Assembly (NCBI GenBank): GCA_947498415.1
Contig: CANMKB010000002.1
Location: 671,274-735,273, forward strand
Origin: an uncultured Paracoccaceae bacterium
GTDB lineage: Bacteria; Pseudomonadota; Alphaproteobacteria; Rhodobacterales; Rhodobacteraceae
Length of the DNA: 64,000 bases
Direction of reading: 5' to 3'
Part shown: positions 27,911-37,221 of the stretch, piece after piece
Position numbering within the stretch: position 1 is the first letter of the stretch
How the letters are laid out: each line of letters starts with the position of its first letter
The notes under the pieces: generated by a model
Seen by the model: only the letters and a program-made list of their open reading frames with translations
Told to the model about the DNA's origin: nothing
Databases searched by the model: none
Position numbers and translations under genes: made by a program

Positions 27911-28939
27911 TCACTCAAAAAGCTGATTTTGCCGATCTTTTGGCGCCGGTGAAACCAGCCCCAAATGCTTCCACGCCTTTTGTGCCAACATCCGCCCGCG
28001 TGGCGTACGTTGGATCAAGCCTTGCTGCAAAAGAAATGGCTCAATCACCTCTTCAATCGCATCACGACTTTCACTCAAAGCAGCTGAAATCGTTTCAACC
28101 CCAACAGGCCCACCCGCGTAGTTTTCAGCTATAAAAATCAGATATCGGCGATCCGCCCCATCAAGGCCCAAATGATCCACACCAAGCCGTGTCAAAGCGC
28201 CATCGGCCAATTCTTTGGTGATGCGCCCGTCGCCTTCGATCAAGGCAAAGTCCACCACACGGCGCAACAACCGCCCTGCAATCCGAGGTGTCCCACGCGA
28301 ACGTCGCGCAATCTCGCGACCACCGCCGTTCTCTTCGGGCACGCCAAGCTTGCGGGCATTGCGTGTCACGATCTCGTTCAACTCATCTTCGTTGTAAAAC
28401 TGCAAACGCGTCGGAATACCAAAACGGTCCCGCAACGGCGTGGTCAACAGCCCCAATCGCGTCGTCGCCCCAACCAAAGTAAAGGGTTGCAACTCAATCC
28501 GCACGGTTCGCGCCGCAGGCCCCTCGCCGATGACAAGATCCAGCTCGAAATCTTCCATCGCTGGATACAAAACTTCTTCGACAGCCGGGTTCAAACGATG
28601 GATTTCGTCAATAAACAAAACATCCCTCGCCTCAAGGTTGGTCAAAATCGCCGCCAAATCCCCGGCCTTGGCCAAGACGGGGCCAGAGGTCATGCGAAAG
28701 TTCACTCCCAATTCACGCGCCATGATCTGGGCCAAGGTGGTTTTGCCAAGCCCCGGAGGGCCGTGAAACAACGTATGATCCATGGCCTCGCCGCGTTGCT
28801 TGGCACTTTCGATGAAAATACGCAGATTGGCGCGGGCTTCGGCCTGACCGATGAACTCGCCCAGCCCTTGCGGACGCAAAGCGCGATCGGCATCTTCGGG
28901 TCGTTGCTCGGGACGCAATGTCGGGTCTGGCTGATCCAT
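27911..28939 (-). CDS. ruvB: Holliday junction ATP-dependent DNA helicase RuvB
   Basis: Hexameric AAA+ motor that drives branch migration with RuvA. 342 residues: N-terminal [21 protein letters not shown], Walker [13 protein letters not shown], Walker [15 protein letters not shown], sensor [19 protein letters not shown] and the C-terminal winged helix ending [19 protein letters not shown]. Three bases after ruvA. Confidence 0.97.
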   Translation of the reverse strand: MDQPDPTLRPEQRPEDADRALRPQGLGEFIGQAEARANLRIFIESAKQRGEAMDHTLFHGPPGLGKTTLAQIMARELGVNFRMTSGPVLAKAGDLAAILTNLEARDVLFIDEIHRLNPAVEEVLYPAMEDFELDLVIGEGPAARTVRIELQPFTLVGATTRLGLLTTPLRDRFGIPTRLQFYNEDELNEIVTRNARKLGVPEENGGGREIARRSRGTPRIAGRLLRRVVDFALIEGDGRITKELADGALTRLGVDHLGLDGADRRYLIFIAENYAGGPVGVETISAALSESRDAIEEVIEPFLLQQGLIQRTPRGRMLAQKAWKHLGLVSPAPKDRQNQLFE

Positions 28940-28942
28940 AGC

Positions 28943-29629
28943 TTACCCCTTCGGTGCCAGCAACTTAAGAGCTGCGCGAATAAGCCCGGCTGTATCAAGC
29001 TCTGGATCGCCGCCAGAGGCTTCAGCCACCGCTGTTGCCGCCTCAGATGGCGCATATCCCAAATTCGACAAGGCAGAAAGCGCTTCGGCCTGCGCCGCAA
29101 CCCCCGCCGCCGGAGCCACAGGCGCTTTGGGTGCCGCCGCCGGCTGTGGTGCGGGTTCAATAACATCATCGGCCTGCGCCGGCGCTTCGCCTGCCGCTTG
29201 TTGCAACGTTCCACCAAGCGCCATGACCGCTGGGGCTTTGTCTTTTAATTCGTGCACAACCCGTTGTGCGGTTTTGGGGCCAATGCCTTTGGCTGCTTTG
29301 ATCGCTGTGATGTCGCCAAGCGTTATGGCACGCCCCACACCTTCAGCCCCCAATGTTCCCAGAATGGCCAAAGAGGCTTTTGCGCCGATCCCCTGCACTG
29401 AAACCAACAGTCGATGCCATTCTTTTTCCAATAAAGTTGGAAAACCAAAGAGCTGTAAATTGTCTTCGCGCACCAACAAATCAGTATACAGCGCCACCGC
29501 TTCGCCGTTTCCCGGCAACTGCGCCAAAGTACGATCCGAGCAGTACACCATGTAGCCCACACCGCGCACATCCATCAAAACATGATCTGTACTGCGATAC
29601 TCAATTCGACCCGAGATTTTCCCGATCAT
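28943..29629 (-). CDS. ruvA: Holliday junction branch migration protein RuvA
   Basis: Binds the four-way junction and loads RuvB. 228 residues from the ATG at 29629: OB-fold domain I ([28 protein letters not shown]), tandem helix-hairpin-helix motifs ([38 protein letters not shown]), an alanine/proline-rich linker from about residue 150-185 that is longer than in E. coli, and domain III ([19 protein letters not shown]). The start overlaps the ruvC stop as ATGA. Confidence 0.95.
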   Translation of the reverse strand: MIGKISGRIEYRSTDHVLMDVRGVGYMVYCSDRTLAQLPGNGEAVALYTDLLVREDNLQLFGFPTLLEKEWHRLLVSVQGIGAKASLAILGTLGAEGVGRAITLGDITAIKAAKGIGPKTAQRVVHELKDKAPAVMALGGTLQQAAGEAPAQADDVIEPAPQPAAAPKAPVAPAAGVAAQAEALSALSNLGYAPSEAATAVAEASGGDPELDTAGLIRAALKLLAPKG

Positions 29630-30132
29630 GCGCCTGCTCTCCTGAGGGCTTGTTCCAGACCACCGGCGGCCTTGGCATAATGTGCGTGGCAAATCGCGAT
29701 CGCCAAAGCATCCGCCGCATCTGCCCCATTAATCTTTACGCCGGGGAGCTGCAGTTTGACCATATGTTCGACTTGATGTTTTTCAGCGTGCCCCACACCC
29801 ACAACGGTTTTCTTCACTTTGTTGGGTGCATATTCGCCAATCTCCAAACCTGCTTGGGCCGGAACCAACAGCGCAATGCCGCGCGCCTGACCCAGCTTTA
29901 GCGTACCCGCCCCATCTTTGTTAACAAAGGTTTGCTCGATCGCGGCATGGTCGGGCTGATACTGATGCACCACATCGGTCAGCTGTTCGTGCAAAGACAA
30001 AAGCCGCACCGCAAGGTCCGTTCCCACCGAATGGCAAATCCCATTTGCAATGTGACTGATACGGCTGCCGGCGACGTCGATCACGCCCCAACCCATGTTG
30101 CGTAGCCCAGGGTCGATTCCCAATACGCGCAT
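29626..30132 (-). CDS. ruvC: Crossover junction endodeoxyribonuclease RuvC
   Basis: Dimeric resolvase that nicks Holliday junctions. 168 residues: [15 protein letters not shown] with the first catalytic Asp, [22 protein letters not shown] with the catalytic glutamate, and the C-terminal [16 protein letters not shown] with the remaining acidic residues. First gene of ruvCAB; its upstream region carries near-matches to the alphaproteobacterial LexA box. Confidence 0.96.
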   Translation of the reverse strand: MRVLGIDPGLRNMGWGVIDVAGSRISHIANGICHSVGTDLAVRLLSLHEQLTDVVHQYQPDHAAIEQTFVNKDGAGTLKLGQARGIALLVPAQAGLEIGEYAPNKVKKTVVGVGHAEKHQVEHMVKLQLPGVKINGADAADALAIAICHAHYAKAAGGLEQALRRAGA

Positions 30133-30166
30133 ATTTCTGCTCCTGCCTTATACCGGCTTTTGACCA

Positions 30167-30187
30167 GAACTAGCACAAAACAAGAAC
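30167..30187 (-). promoter_or_regulatory. Possible degenerate SOS (LexA) box upstream of ruvC
   Basis: Alphaproteobacterial LexA binds GTTC-N7-GTTC (or its complement GAAC-N7-GAAC). Here two overlapping near-matches occur: GAAC-N7-AAAC (30167-30181) and GCAC-N7-GAAC (30173-30187), each with one or two wrong bases. They lie 35-55 bases before the ruvC start, a suitable place, but neither is exact. Confidence 0.35.
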
Positions 30188-30314
30188 GAACGCCAAGCAC
30201 CTTCGGTTAGTCGCGTGAATATTACTACCAAAATGTCACCTAAGACATTGCTTTAAAACACTTATGTAGCCATGCAGCCAATGCATAACGGGCATGTTTT
30301 TATTCTGCTGGTTT

Positions 30315-30335
30315 TTTAGACATGGCAGGTCTAAA
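30315..30335. promoter_or_regulatory. 7-7-7 inverted repeat upstream of the DUF1127 gene
   Basis: TTTAGAC and GTCTAAA are exact complements separated by seven bases, 50 bases before the DUF1127 start. The size suits a regulator operator; the 252-base gap between ruvC and this gene otherwise holds no coding sequence I can see. Confidence 0.45.
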
Positions 30336-30384
30336 TCCGCCTTAACACTAATCGAGACCATAACTCTACAGAAGGATCAAGGAT

Positions 30385-30576
30385 ATGGCCGCATTTGAAA
30401 CCACCCGCGTACAACCCGCTTTTGCTGGCCGTCTTGGCGCTGCAATCGTGTCGACCATCGCTGCAATCGCAGACTGGAACGAAGCACGTAAAACACGCAA
30501 GATCTTGTCTCAGCTGACAGATCGCGAACTGGCAGACATTGGTCTGGATCGCCGCGCGATCACTGAAATCCAATAA
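30385..30576 (+). CDS. DUF1127 family small protein
   Basis: 63 residues with the DUF1127 signature in the C-terminal half: WNEARKTRKILSQLTDRELADIGLDRRAITEI. AAGGATCAAGG upstream gives a strong ribosome site. Members of this family in alphaproteobacteria (for example CcaF1 of Rhodobacter sphaeroides) are small arginine-rich RNA-associated proteins affecting RNA turnover, stress and metabolism, often from messages that also yield small RNAs. Monocistronic, followed by a strong terminator 24 bases after the stop. A protein this short is credible because the domain is complete. Confidence 0.9.
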   Translation: MAAFETTRVQPAFAGRLGAAIVSTIAAIADWNEARKTRKILSQLTDRELADIGLDRRAITEIQ

Positions 30577-30599
30577 GCTGATTTCAAAAGAATTCTAAT

Positions 30600-30632
30600 A
30601 GCCGCACATGCCCTGCATGTGCGGCTTTCTTG
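30600..30632 (+). terminator. Intrinsic terminator after the DUF1127 gene
   Basis: AGCCGCACATGC and GCATGTGCGGCT form a 12-bp perfect stem around a three-base loop (30600-30626), followed by a T-rich tail TTCTTGTTTC. Confidence 0.88.
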
Positions 30633-30694
30633 TTTCTAAGGGTTATACTAGGGCAAAAGTCATCACGAGCAGACCGCCCGTATGAAGCCTAAAG

Positions 30695-31063
30695 TTAGCT
30701 CATCAAACTGATATTGAATTTATTGCCATCTAGATCGCGAAAATAGGCCCCATAGAACTGAGCGCCCCGCTCACCAGGCGCGCCTTCATCTACGGCTCCT
30801 GCCTTTAGGGCCAGCGCATGAACCTGGTCGACATGTGCCCGATCTTTCGCTGCTAAAGCAATCATCGCCCCATTCCCATTCGTAGCGGCCTGCCCATCAT
30901 GTGGACGAGTCACGAGAACCATTGGGGTATTTTTACCGAAAGTGTAGGCGATCATATGGTCGAGTTTAAACTGCGTCTCACCGCCGACCGCACCAAACAC
31001 GATATCGAAAAAGGCAGCCGAAGCCGCAAGGTCATTTGACCCGATTGTAACATAGCTAATCAT
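30695..31063 (-). CDS. VOC family (glyoxalase/bleomycin resistance-type) protein
   Basis: 122 residues with the vicinal-oxygen-chelate fold: MISYVTIGSNDLAASAAFFDIVFGAVG at the N-terminus and FYGAYFRDLDGNKFNI at the C-terminus, the latter carrying the usual metal-ligand glutamate/aspartate region. Substrate unknown; members include glyoxalases, dioxygenases and antibiotic-binding proteins. GAGAGAAG upstream of the ATG at 31063 decides the start over an in-frame codon at 31096. Confidence 0.85.
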   Translation of the reverse strand: MISYVTIGSNDLAASAAFFDIVFGAVGGETQFKLDHMIAYTFGKNTPMVLVTRPHDGQAATNGNGAMIALAAKDRAHVDQVHALALKAGAVDEGAPGERGAQFYGAYFRDLDGNKFNISLMS

Positions 31064-31220
31064 AGCTTCTCTCTTGCGTAGATAGTTGCGCGCCAAAACT
31101 CTGGGCGCGGTCTAAACCGAAAAGTGGTTATTCAAAGATACTCAAGCAATCATACTCTATTGCTAGCGAGCAATATGAGCCACCACAAGGGATTTGGTTG
31201 CCCCATGCCCGCACAGCACA

Positions 31221-31243
31221 AAAGCCGCCCAAGGGGCGGCTTT
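31221..31243 (-). terminator. Intrinsic terminator after the small membrane protein gene
   Basis: AAAGCCGCCC and GGGCGGCTTT form a 10-bp stem with an AAG loop, with a short A run on the left that becomes a U run on the minus-strand transcript; it lies 32 bases past the stop at 31275. Confidence 0.75.
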
Positions 31244-31274
31244 GCAAAGCGGTTTTGTGAGAAACGCTATTGGG

Positions 31275-31622
31275 TCAGAGCAAGCTGCCCAAATGCTGCG
31301 CCACATAGCTTGAAACCATATCGGGCTGCATCGTCCAGACACCGATAGAGGCAACCACAGATTCAGATTGCGATATTTCATTAAGCTTGACCGCGTAATT
31401 CTCGGGCCCCATCTGCGCGATCATCGCGCCTTTGATCCCAAAGAAGCCAAAGGCAAGCACCAATAGACCAAGCTTTGGCAAGCCGCGACTGCGGCGATAC
31501 CCGCTCACGACGACATAGCCGTCCGCGTCGATAAATGCAGATTGAGAATTACGGACAGCCTTTCCTCGTTTGGAATTCAGGCGTCCTACACGCAGGGCGA
31601 AATCATTTTGCTGTTCAGACAT
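31275..31622 (-). CDS. Hypothetical protein with one transmembrane segment
   Basis: 115 residues from the ATG at 31622. A polar N-terminus (MSEQQNDFALRVGRLNSKRGKAVRN) precedes GYVVVSGYRRSRGLPKL, one hydrophobic helix (GLLVLAFGFFGIKGAMIAQMG) and a C-terminal part that would face the periplasm. I do not recognise a domain; similar single-span proteins of unknown role are, from memory, present in other rhodobacters. Upstream in-frame extension to 31727 looks non-coding. Downstream of prmA on the same strand with a 204-base gap. Confidence 0.62.
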   Translation of the reverse strand: MSEQQNDFALRVGRLNSKRGKAVRNSQSAFIDADGYVVVSGYRRSRGLPKLGLLVLAFGFFGIKGAMIAQMGPENYAVKLNEISQSESVVASIGVWTMQPDMVSSYVAQHLGSLL

Positions 31623-31805
31623 AGCAGCACATCCATTTGGCCCCCACCAAACAAGGCTACATTCCCACCAAATTGTGGCAACATTATGGCAAAGGGGCCT
31701 AATTTTCATAAAAGCGCCTGAATTCAACCGTTTTACAGGCTAATTTCCAAAGCAGACGCAGGTTAAATACACTTCTGGTTCCCGGCCTTTTTGAGAACCG
31801 ACTAC

Positions 31806-31828
31806 AACTTTAAAGAATCATTAAAGTT
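31806..31828 (-). terminator. AT-rich inverted repeat at the 3' end of prmA
   Basis: AACTTTAA and TTAAAGTT are exact complements with a seven-base loop and overlap the prmA stop codon. Low GC makes it a weak terminator at best; it may instead protect the message end. Confidence 0.35.
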
Positions 31829-32696
31829 AGGCGCGTGTCAACGTGAGAGTCGTCCACTCACCAATCTCTTCACGAGTGTGGATTTCAAAGCCCGCATCGG
31901 CATAGGCTGCAACCACCTCATCCGCCTGCTCGTTCAATATGCCAGAAAGGATGGCGTGACCCGCAGGTGCAATATGTTTGCCCATATCTGGGGCCAGCAT
32001 CACCAACGGTGCCTTTAGGATGTTCGCAAAAACCAAATCAAACGGAGCTTTCGCCAATAGATCAGCGTGATCAAAGCCCGGGGCCTCAACACACTCTACG
32101 CGGCCATCCAGATCATTCGCTTTAACATTGGCCACCGCCACATCCACGGCGACTTGATCAATATCACTCGCCATAACTGTGTTTGGCCAAACACGCGCAG
32201 CCGCCATAGCAAGCACAGCGGTGCCGCAGCCAATGTCAGCCAAGTTCTGCCCTACAAACCCTTCGCCCGCCAAGCGATCCAGGGCATTTAAGCAACCCAA
32301 AGTGGTTCCGTGGTGCCCTGTGCCAAAGGCCATAGCGGCCTCGATCAACAAAGGTTCGCAATCTTCAGGCACCTGATCGGCATCATGACTACCATAAACA
32401 AAAAAGCGGCCCGCCTGTACGGGTGTCAGCTCTCGCTTTACCTTGGCGACCCAATCCACATCTGGAAGTTCAGACACAGCAAAGGGTTTGGCACCAAAGG
32501 CCACAGCCAGAACAGCGAGAGCCGTGTCGTCAGGCGCTTGGGTGAAATAGCCGCCAATTTCCCACAGGCCAGAGCCATCTTCGATCTCGAACACACCCAC
32601 GCCCGTTGGAACTGGGTCAAGATTTTCCATCGCTTCGCCAAGGCGTTCAGCGTTGTCTTTACCCTCAAGGGTCGTCAGTGCAGTAAAAGTTGGCAT
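31827..32696 (-). CDS. prmA: Ribosomal protein L11 methyltransferase (PrmA)
   Basis: Methylates amino groups of ribosomal protein L11 using SAM. 289 residues: N-terminal substrate-recognition domain to about residue 110, then the SAM-binding fold with AMAFGTGHHGTTLGCLNAL, LADIGCGTAVLAMAAARVWP, ASDIDQVAVDVAVANVKAN and the NPPF-like FDLVFANILKAPLVMLAPDM. The FGTGHH motif is diagnostic for PrmA. Monocistronic or downstream of the MFS gene (76-base gap). Confidence 0.94.
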   Translation of the reverse strand: MPTFTALTTLEGKDNAERLGEAMENLDPVPTGVGVFEIEDGSGLWEIGGYFTQAPDDTALAVLAVAFGAKPFAVSELPDVDWVAKVKRELTPVQAGRFFVYGSHDADQVPEDCEPLLIEAAMAFGTGHHGTTLGCLNALDRLAGEGFVGQNLADIGCGTAVLAMAAARVWPNTVMASDIDQVAVDVAVANVKANDLDGRVECVEAPGFDHADLLAKAPFDLVFANILKAPLVMLAPDMGKHIAPAGHAILSGILNEQADEVVAAYADAGFEIHTREEIGEWTTLTLTRA

Positions 32697-32772
32697 ATCT
32701 CTGGCTCCTAAAGCGTTGGCAGCGGCCTAAGGGGCCACTGCACTAACGTCAAGTGAAAGCCGTTCTGCGCAG

Positions 32773-34005
32773 CTACTCTGCTGCGACAGGCCAGCGCCCA
32801 ACGAGGCGCGTTTCGTTGCCTTTTTCAGGATGACGCGGGATCAACATCGCAAGCCCAAAGGACACCGCCGCCATCAAGGCCGCCAATACAAACACCGCCG
32901 CCGGAGACACCAACCACAAAAGGCCAAGCAAGACAGGCAGGAATACAGCTGCAATGTGGTTAATGGTAAAGGCCACCGCCGCCGTGGGCGCCATATCTTC
33001 TGGGTCAGCGATTTTTTGGAAATAGGTTTTCAACGCCAAAGCCATCGAAAACAGCAAATGATCGACCACGTAAAGCACCATCGCAAGCATGACCCCCCAG
33101 CCGAAATAGTACAAACCACCATAGGCTAGAAAAACCACAACCAGACCAATGTATTCAACCAACAGAGTGCGTTGTTCGCCAAATCGAGAGACAATCCCGC
33201 CAACCACGGGCCCAAAGGCCATGTTTGCCACCAAGTTGATCAAATAAAGACCTGTCAGTTCGTGTACATCAAAGCCGAACTTTTCGACCATCATGAAACC
33301 GGCGAACACAATAAAGATCTGCCGCCGCGCCCCAGCCATGAATTGCAAAGCGTAGTAAAGCCAGTAGCGCTTTTTCAGCACCATTTTTTTCACTTGCTGG
33401 GTTGGGCTTTCAAATTGCGGATACGCCAGCAACGCAAACAAAGCGATGGCCGCAGTCACACCACCTGTCGCCAGAAAGACGAAATTATAGCTTAGACCAA
33501 GGCTTTCCCAAGTCATGACAATCAGCACGTAGACGACAAGCGTGCTGGCCGAGGCCGTCGCCGTAATCCAGCCGAGCAGCTTTGGCGCACGTTTTTTATC
33601 AAGCCATTGCAGCTGAAGTGATTGGTTCACCGTTTCATAGTAATGAAATCCAATCGAGCTCAGCAGCGTAATCATAAGAATGCCGCCAAGCGTCGGGAAC
33701 CAAGCCGTGACAGCTGTCGCAAGGCCAAGCAAAATCAGCGACGTCAGTGCCAAGACCTGCTCACGTATCAATATGATGACAAAGATCACACCAAACGCCA
33801 GAAACCCCGGGATTTCCCGAACTGTATGTAACAGCCCCACGTCAGCCCCATCAAAGCTCGCAACTTCAACCACAAAGTTGTTAAGGAGTGCAAACCAAGT
33901 CGAAAATGCAATCGGCAAGGCAGCGGCCATCACAAACAACAGTGTGATGGGGCGTCGCCACATAGGCAGATTGGCCGCGTCGGCCAGTGAAATCTTATCA
34001 AACAT
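32773..34005 (-). CDS. MFS transporter
   Basis: 410 residues with about twelve hydrophobic segments and an internal basic loop (FESPTQQVKKMVLKKRYW) between the two six-helix halves. The typical loop 2-3 GxxxDRxGRR motif is not clear; a related RFGEQRTLL occurs in the second half. Substrate and direction of transport cannot be inferred. Located between prmA and priA on the same strand with gaps of 76 bases on each side. Confidence 0.8.
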   Translation of the reverse strand: MFDKISLADAANLPMWRRPITLLFVMAAALPIAFSTWFALLNNFVVEVASFDGADVGLLHTVREIPGFLAFGVIFVIILIREQVLALTSLILLGLATAVTAWFPTLGGILMITLLSSIGFHYYETVNQSLQLQWLDKKRAPKLLGWITATASASTLVVYVLIVMTWESLGLSYNFVFLATGGVTAAIALFALLAYPQFESPTQQVKKMVLKKRYWLYYALQFMAGARRQIFIVFAGFMMVEKFGFDVHELTGLYLINLVANMAFGPVVGGIVSRFGEQRTLLVEYIGLVVVFLAYGGLYYFGWGVMLAMVLYVVDHLLFSMALALKTYFQKIADPEDMAPTAAVAFTINHIAAVFLPVLLGLLWLVSPAAVFVLAALMAAVSFGLAMLIPRHPEKGNETRLVGRWPVAAE

Positions 34006-34083
34006 GGCTTTGCATTACGCCCATCACATCCAATTGGCGAGCAAATTTAGTGCATAGCTGCCCTGCACAAATGCACAAAACCC

Positions 34084-36279
34084 TTAGTAAAAGCTTTGCG
34101 GATCGATATCGACGGCAAGCCGCATATCACCTTTCAGCTTATACTGTCCCACCCATCGCGCCACCGCGGCTTGCAATGGTGCCGCTTTATCTGCCTTAAC
34201 CAAAAGGCGCACCCGATGCCGCCCACGCACACGCGCGATGGGAGCCGGTGCCGGGCCAAAAACCTGGGCGCCGATCTCACGCAAGGCCCCATCGTTTCGC
34301 GCAAGGGCATTGCCAAGGTCAAACACCTCTTGCACATCTGTTGAGGACAAGATGATCCCCGCCATGCGCCCATAAGGGGGGACACCCGCGTGACGACGCT
34401 CACCTGCCTCAGCCTTCCAAAAGGCTTCTTCATCACCCGCAAGGATCGCACGAATGACGGGATGTTCAGGTTGGAAGGTTTGCAGCAAGGCTTGTCCTTT
34501 CCGCTCTGACCGCCCAGCGCGGCCCGCCACCTGACGCATCAATTGAAAGGTGCGCTCTGCGGCACGCAAATCAGACCCTTGCAGTCCCAAATCAGCATCA
34601 ATGACCCCAACAAGCGTGAGCAAAGGAAAATTATGCCCTTTCGCCACAAGCTGTGTGCCAATGATTATGTCAGCACCACCATCTGCAATCGCAGTGATTC
34701 CCTCTTTCAGCGCACGGGCAGACCCAAATAGATCAGACGACAGCACCGCCATTCGCGCATCGGGAAACAGCTCTTGGGCTTCTTCGGCCAAACGCTCTAC
34801 ACCGGGGCCAACTGGGGCAAGTTTGCCTTCGACTTCGCAGCTTGGGCAAGCCTCGGGCATGGGTTTGCTTTCCCCACATTGGTGGCACAGCAACCGCTTC
34901 AAAAAACGGTGTTCTACCATCCGCGCATCACAATGGTCACAGCCAACTTGGTGCCCGCAGGCCCGACAGATCGTCACCGGCGCATAGCCGCGCCGGTTAA
35001 TGAATAAAAGCGACTGTTCCCCCTTTTCGATCCGGCTGCGCACAGCGGCCTGCATCGACGGTGAAATCCAACGGCTGCCGGGCAAATCCTCGGCCCGCAT
35101 GTCGATCGCTTGCATATCCGGCATCACAGCAGGGCCAAACCGAGATGTCAGTTCCAGACGCTCATATTTACCGGCATCCGCATTCGCCCAGCTTTCTAGG
35201 CTTGGGGTGGCAGAGGCCAAAATCACCCGCGCCCCGCAAATACTAGAGCGCAGCACAGCCATATCGCGAGCGTTATACAACACGCCATCATCTTGCTTAT
35301 AAGATGTGTCGTGTTCCTCATCGACCACAACCAGCCCAAGGTTCTGATACGGCAGGAACAATGCCGAGCGCGCCCCAATCACCACTTCGACCCCACCTTG
35401 GCCGACCATTTTCCAGATCCGACGACGCTCTGTCATGGTAACACCAGAATGCCACTCCGCTGGTTTGGTGCCAAACCGCGCTTCAACCCGTGTTAGGAAC
35501 TCCGCGGTCAAAGCGATCTCGGGCAATAGAACCAACGCTTGCCGTCCTTGACGCAGGCATTCGGCCACCGCCTCAAGATACACTTCAGTCTTACCAGAAC
35601 CGGTCACACCACGCAGCAAGGTCGTGCCATAGGTTCCGCTGCTAATTCCTTCGCGCAACCGCGCCGATGCAGCTTCCTGATCATCGGTCAGCTCTTTGCG
35701 GCCATATTCTGGGTCCATTTTCGGATAAGGCAGATCGCGCGGCGCTTCTTCTTCCGCCACAACGCCCTGCTTCACCAATCCCTTTACAACTGACGAGGTC
35801 ACCCCAGCCAGTTCGGAAAGTTCCTTAAGTGTAAACGACAGCCCACCATATTCATGCAAAGTCTCGATGACTCGTTTCCGGGCATCGGTCTGTCGATCCG
35901 GCTCTCCCGCTCCCAACCGATACACTTTGCGCATCGATGGCGGGTCAGACAGCCCCGGCGCACGCGTGGCCAACCGCAACATCGCAGGCAATGAGGTGAG
36001 CGTATACTGCGCCGATTTCTCAATAAACAAGCGCATCTCTTCGCGCATCGGCGCTACATCCAATGCGCGGATCACAGCCCGCACTTTGGAAATATCCCAA
36101 TCGCCGCGCCCCTTCCCCCAAACAACACCCAAGACTTTACGCGGCCCCAGTGGCACCTCGACAAAAGCACCAAGCCAACAGCCACCCTCGGGTGCCTTAT
36201 AGTCCAGCACCCGGTCCAGCGGCTGTGTGGTCAGCACGCCAACCAGTTCACCTTCGTCAAAGAAATCTTGCTCGCTCAA
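34084..36279 (-). CDS. priA: Primosomal protein N' (PriA helicase)
   Basis: Restarts collapsed replication forks by recognising branched DNA and loading the primosome. About 731 residues: N-terminal 3'-DNA-binding domain (VGVLTTQPLDRVLDYKAPEGGC), Walker A GVTGSGKTEVYLEAV, motif II VVDEEHDTSYKQDD, eight cysteines in two zinc sites (CRACGHQVGCDHCDARM; CHQCGESKPMPEACPSC) and the C-terminal GRAGRSERKGQALLQTF helicase motif. The start is uncertain: TTG at 36279 with AGAGG upstream gives the usual length, while an ATG at 36336 is only 32 bases from the divergent transaldolase start. Confidence 0.92.
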   Translation of the reverse strand: MSEQDFFDEGELVGVLTTQPLDRVLDYKAPEGGCWLGAFVEVPLGPRKVLGVVWGKGRGDWDISKVRAVIRALDVAPMREEMRLFIEKSAQYTLTSLPAMLRLATRAPGLSDPPSMRKVYRLGAGEPDRQTDARKRVIETLHEYGGLSFTLKELSELAGVTSSVVKGLVKQGVVAEEEAPRDLPYPKMDPEYGRKELTDDQEAASARLREGISSGTYGTTLLRGVTGSGKTEVYLEAVAECLRQGRQALVLLPEIALTAEFLTRVEARFGTKPAEWHSGVTMTERRRIWKMVGQGGVEVVIGARSALFLPYQNLGLVVVDEEHDTSYKQDDGVLYNARDMAVLRSSICGARVILASATPSLESWANADAGKYERLELTSRFGPAVMPDMQAIDMRAEDLPGSRWISPSMQAAVRSRIEKGEQSLLFINRRGYAPVTICRACGHQVGCDHCDARMVEHRFLKRLLCHQCGESKPMPEACPSCEVEGKLAPVGPGVERLAEEAQELFPDARMAVLSSDLFGSARALKEGITAIADGGADIIIGTQLVAKGHNFPLLTLVGVIDADLGLQGSDLRAAERTFQLMRQVAGRAGRSERKGQALLQTFQPEHPVIRAILAGDEEAFWKAEAGERRHAGVPPYGRMAGIILSSTDVQEVFDLGNALARNDGALREIGAQVFGPAPAPIARVRGRHRVRLLVKADKAAPLQAAVARWVGQYKLKGDMRLAVDIDPQSFY

Positions 36280-36368
36280 GCGCACCTCTGCAAAAGGGGT
36301 TTCAGCACATCTCTCTATGAGGTAAACGAGGCACAACCGAAGGCCAACCCCATCAAAGGACTTGCCCC

Positions 36369-37022
36369 ATGAAATTCTTCGTTGATACCGCAGAAATCGA
36401 CGCCATTGCCGAGCTCAATGACTTGGGCATGGTGGACGGCGTAACCACAAACCCATCTCTGATTAAGAAATCCGGCCGTGACATTATCGAAGTCACCAAA
36501 GAAATCTGCGATCTGGTCGAAGGCCCGGTCTCTGCTGAAGTCACAGCGACCGACGCAGCCACAATGATCGCCGAGGGCCGCAAGCTGGTCGAAATTGCAG
36601 AAAACATCGCAGTGAAAGTGCCTCTGACATGGGATGGCCTAAAAGCGTGTAAAGCCCTGTCTGATGATGGCCACATGGTAAACGTCACCCTGTGCTTCTC
36701 TGCCAATCAAGCGCTTTTGGCCGCAAAAGCGGGCGCAACATTCATTTCACCGTTCATCGGCCGCTTGGATGACATCAACCTAGATGGCATGGATCTGATC
36801 GCAGACATCCGCAACATCTATGACAACTACGGCTTTGAAACTCAGATCCTGGCGGCATCCATCCGTTCCGTAAATCACGTTCTGGAAAGCGCCCGCATCG
36901 GTGCTGACGTGATGACAGCGCCGCCAGCTGTGATCAAATCCATGATCAATCACCCGCTGACAGACAAAGGCTTGGATGCCTTCCTAAAAGACATCGCAGC
37001 CGCAGATATCAAAATCCTGTAA
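36369..37022 (+). CDS. tal: Transaldolase / fructose-6-phosphate aldolase family (small MipB/TalC type)
   Basis: 217-residue short transaldolase. It transfers a dihydroxyacetone unit between sugar phosphates in the non-oxidative pentose phosphate pathway. Features: [32 protein letters not shown], Schiff-base lysine in [13 protein letters not shown], and SPFIGRLDD. The small single-domain type can be transaldolase or fructose-6-phosphate aldolase; context in rhodobacters favours transaldolase. AAAGGA precedes the ATG; divergent from priA. Confidence 0.93.
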   Translation: MKFFVDTAEIDAIAELNDLGMVDGVTTNPSLIKKSGRDIIEVTKEICDLVEGPVSAEVTATDAATMIAEGRKLVEIAENIAVKVPLTWDGLKACKALSDDGHMVNVTLCFSANQALLAAKAGATFISPFIGRLDDINLDGMDLIADIRNIYDNYGFETQILAASIRSVNHVLESARIGADVMTAPPAVIKSMINHPLTDKGLDAFLKDIAAADIKIL

Positions 37023-37032
37023 AGCGAGAGTG

Positions 37033-37052
37033 GGGGCCACGCGCCCCCCTTC
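37033..37052 (+). terminator. Hairpin after the transaldolase gene
   Basis: GGGGGC/GCCCCC stem with a five-base loop, 10 bases after the stop, followed by a pyrimidine-rich stretch (CTTCATCTTTCCC) rather than a clean T tract. Confidence 0.65.
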
Positions 37053-37071
37053 ATCTTTCCCAAAATACTCT
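37050..37071. repeat. Dispersed 22-nt intergenic repeat, copy 2
   Basis: Exact copy of 27877-27898, directly after the transaldolase terminator stem. It is followed by a short GGGGC-AAA-GCCCC hairpin near 37103-37116, giving the look of a composite REP-like element in the 199-base gap before the DUF484 gene. Confidence 0.7.
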
Positions 37072-37221
37072 GGGGTGAGTGGCGAAACTCTGTTTCGACA
37101 CGAGGGGCAAAGCCCCTTTCCCAGCATCAAATCGCGCCTTTACCGCGCATTTGCCAAAAAATTAAAGAAATTCGAGAAACCATCTGATAAGGTTTCCCCA
37201 AAATAAATAATTGGCGCGACC

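Noticed and set aside
28172..29248. 358-codon plus-strand frame opposite ruvB and ruvA
   Set aside because: Shadow of two real genes; composition (many Arg, Gln) is an artefact of reading the complement of their codons.
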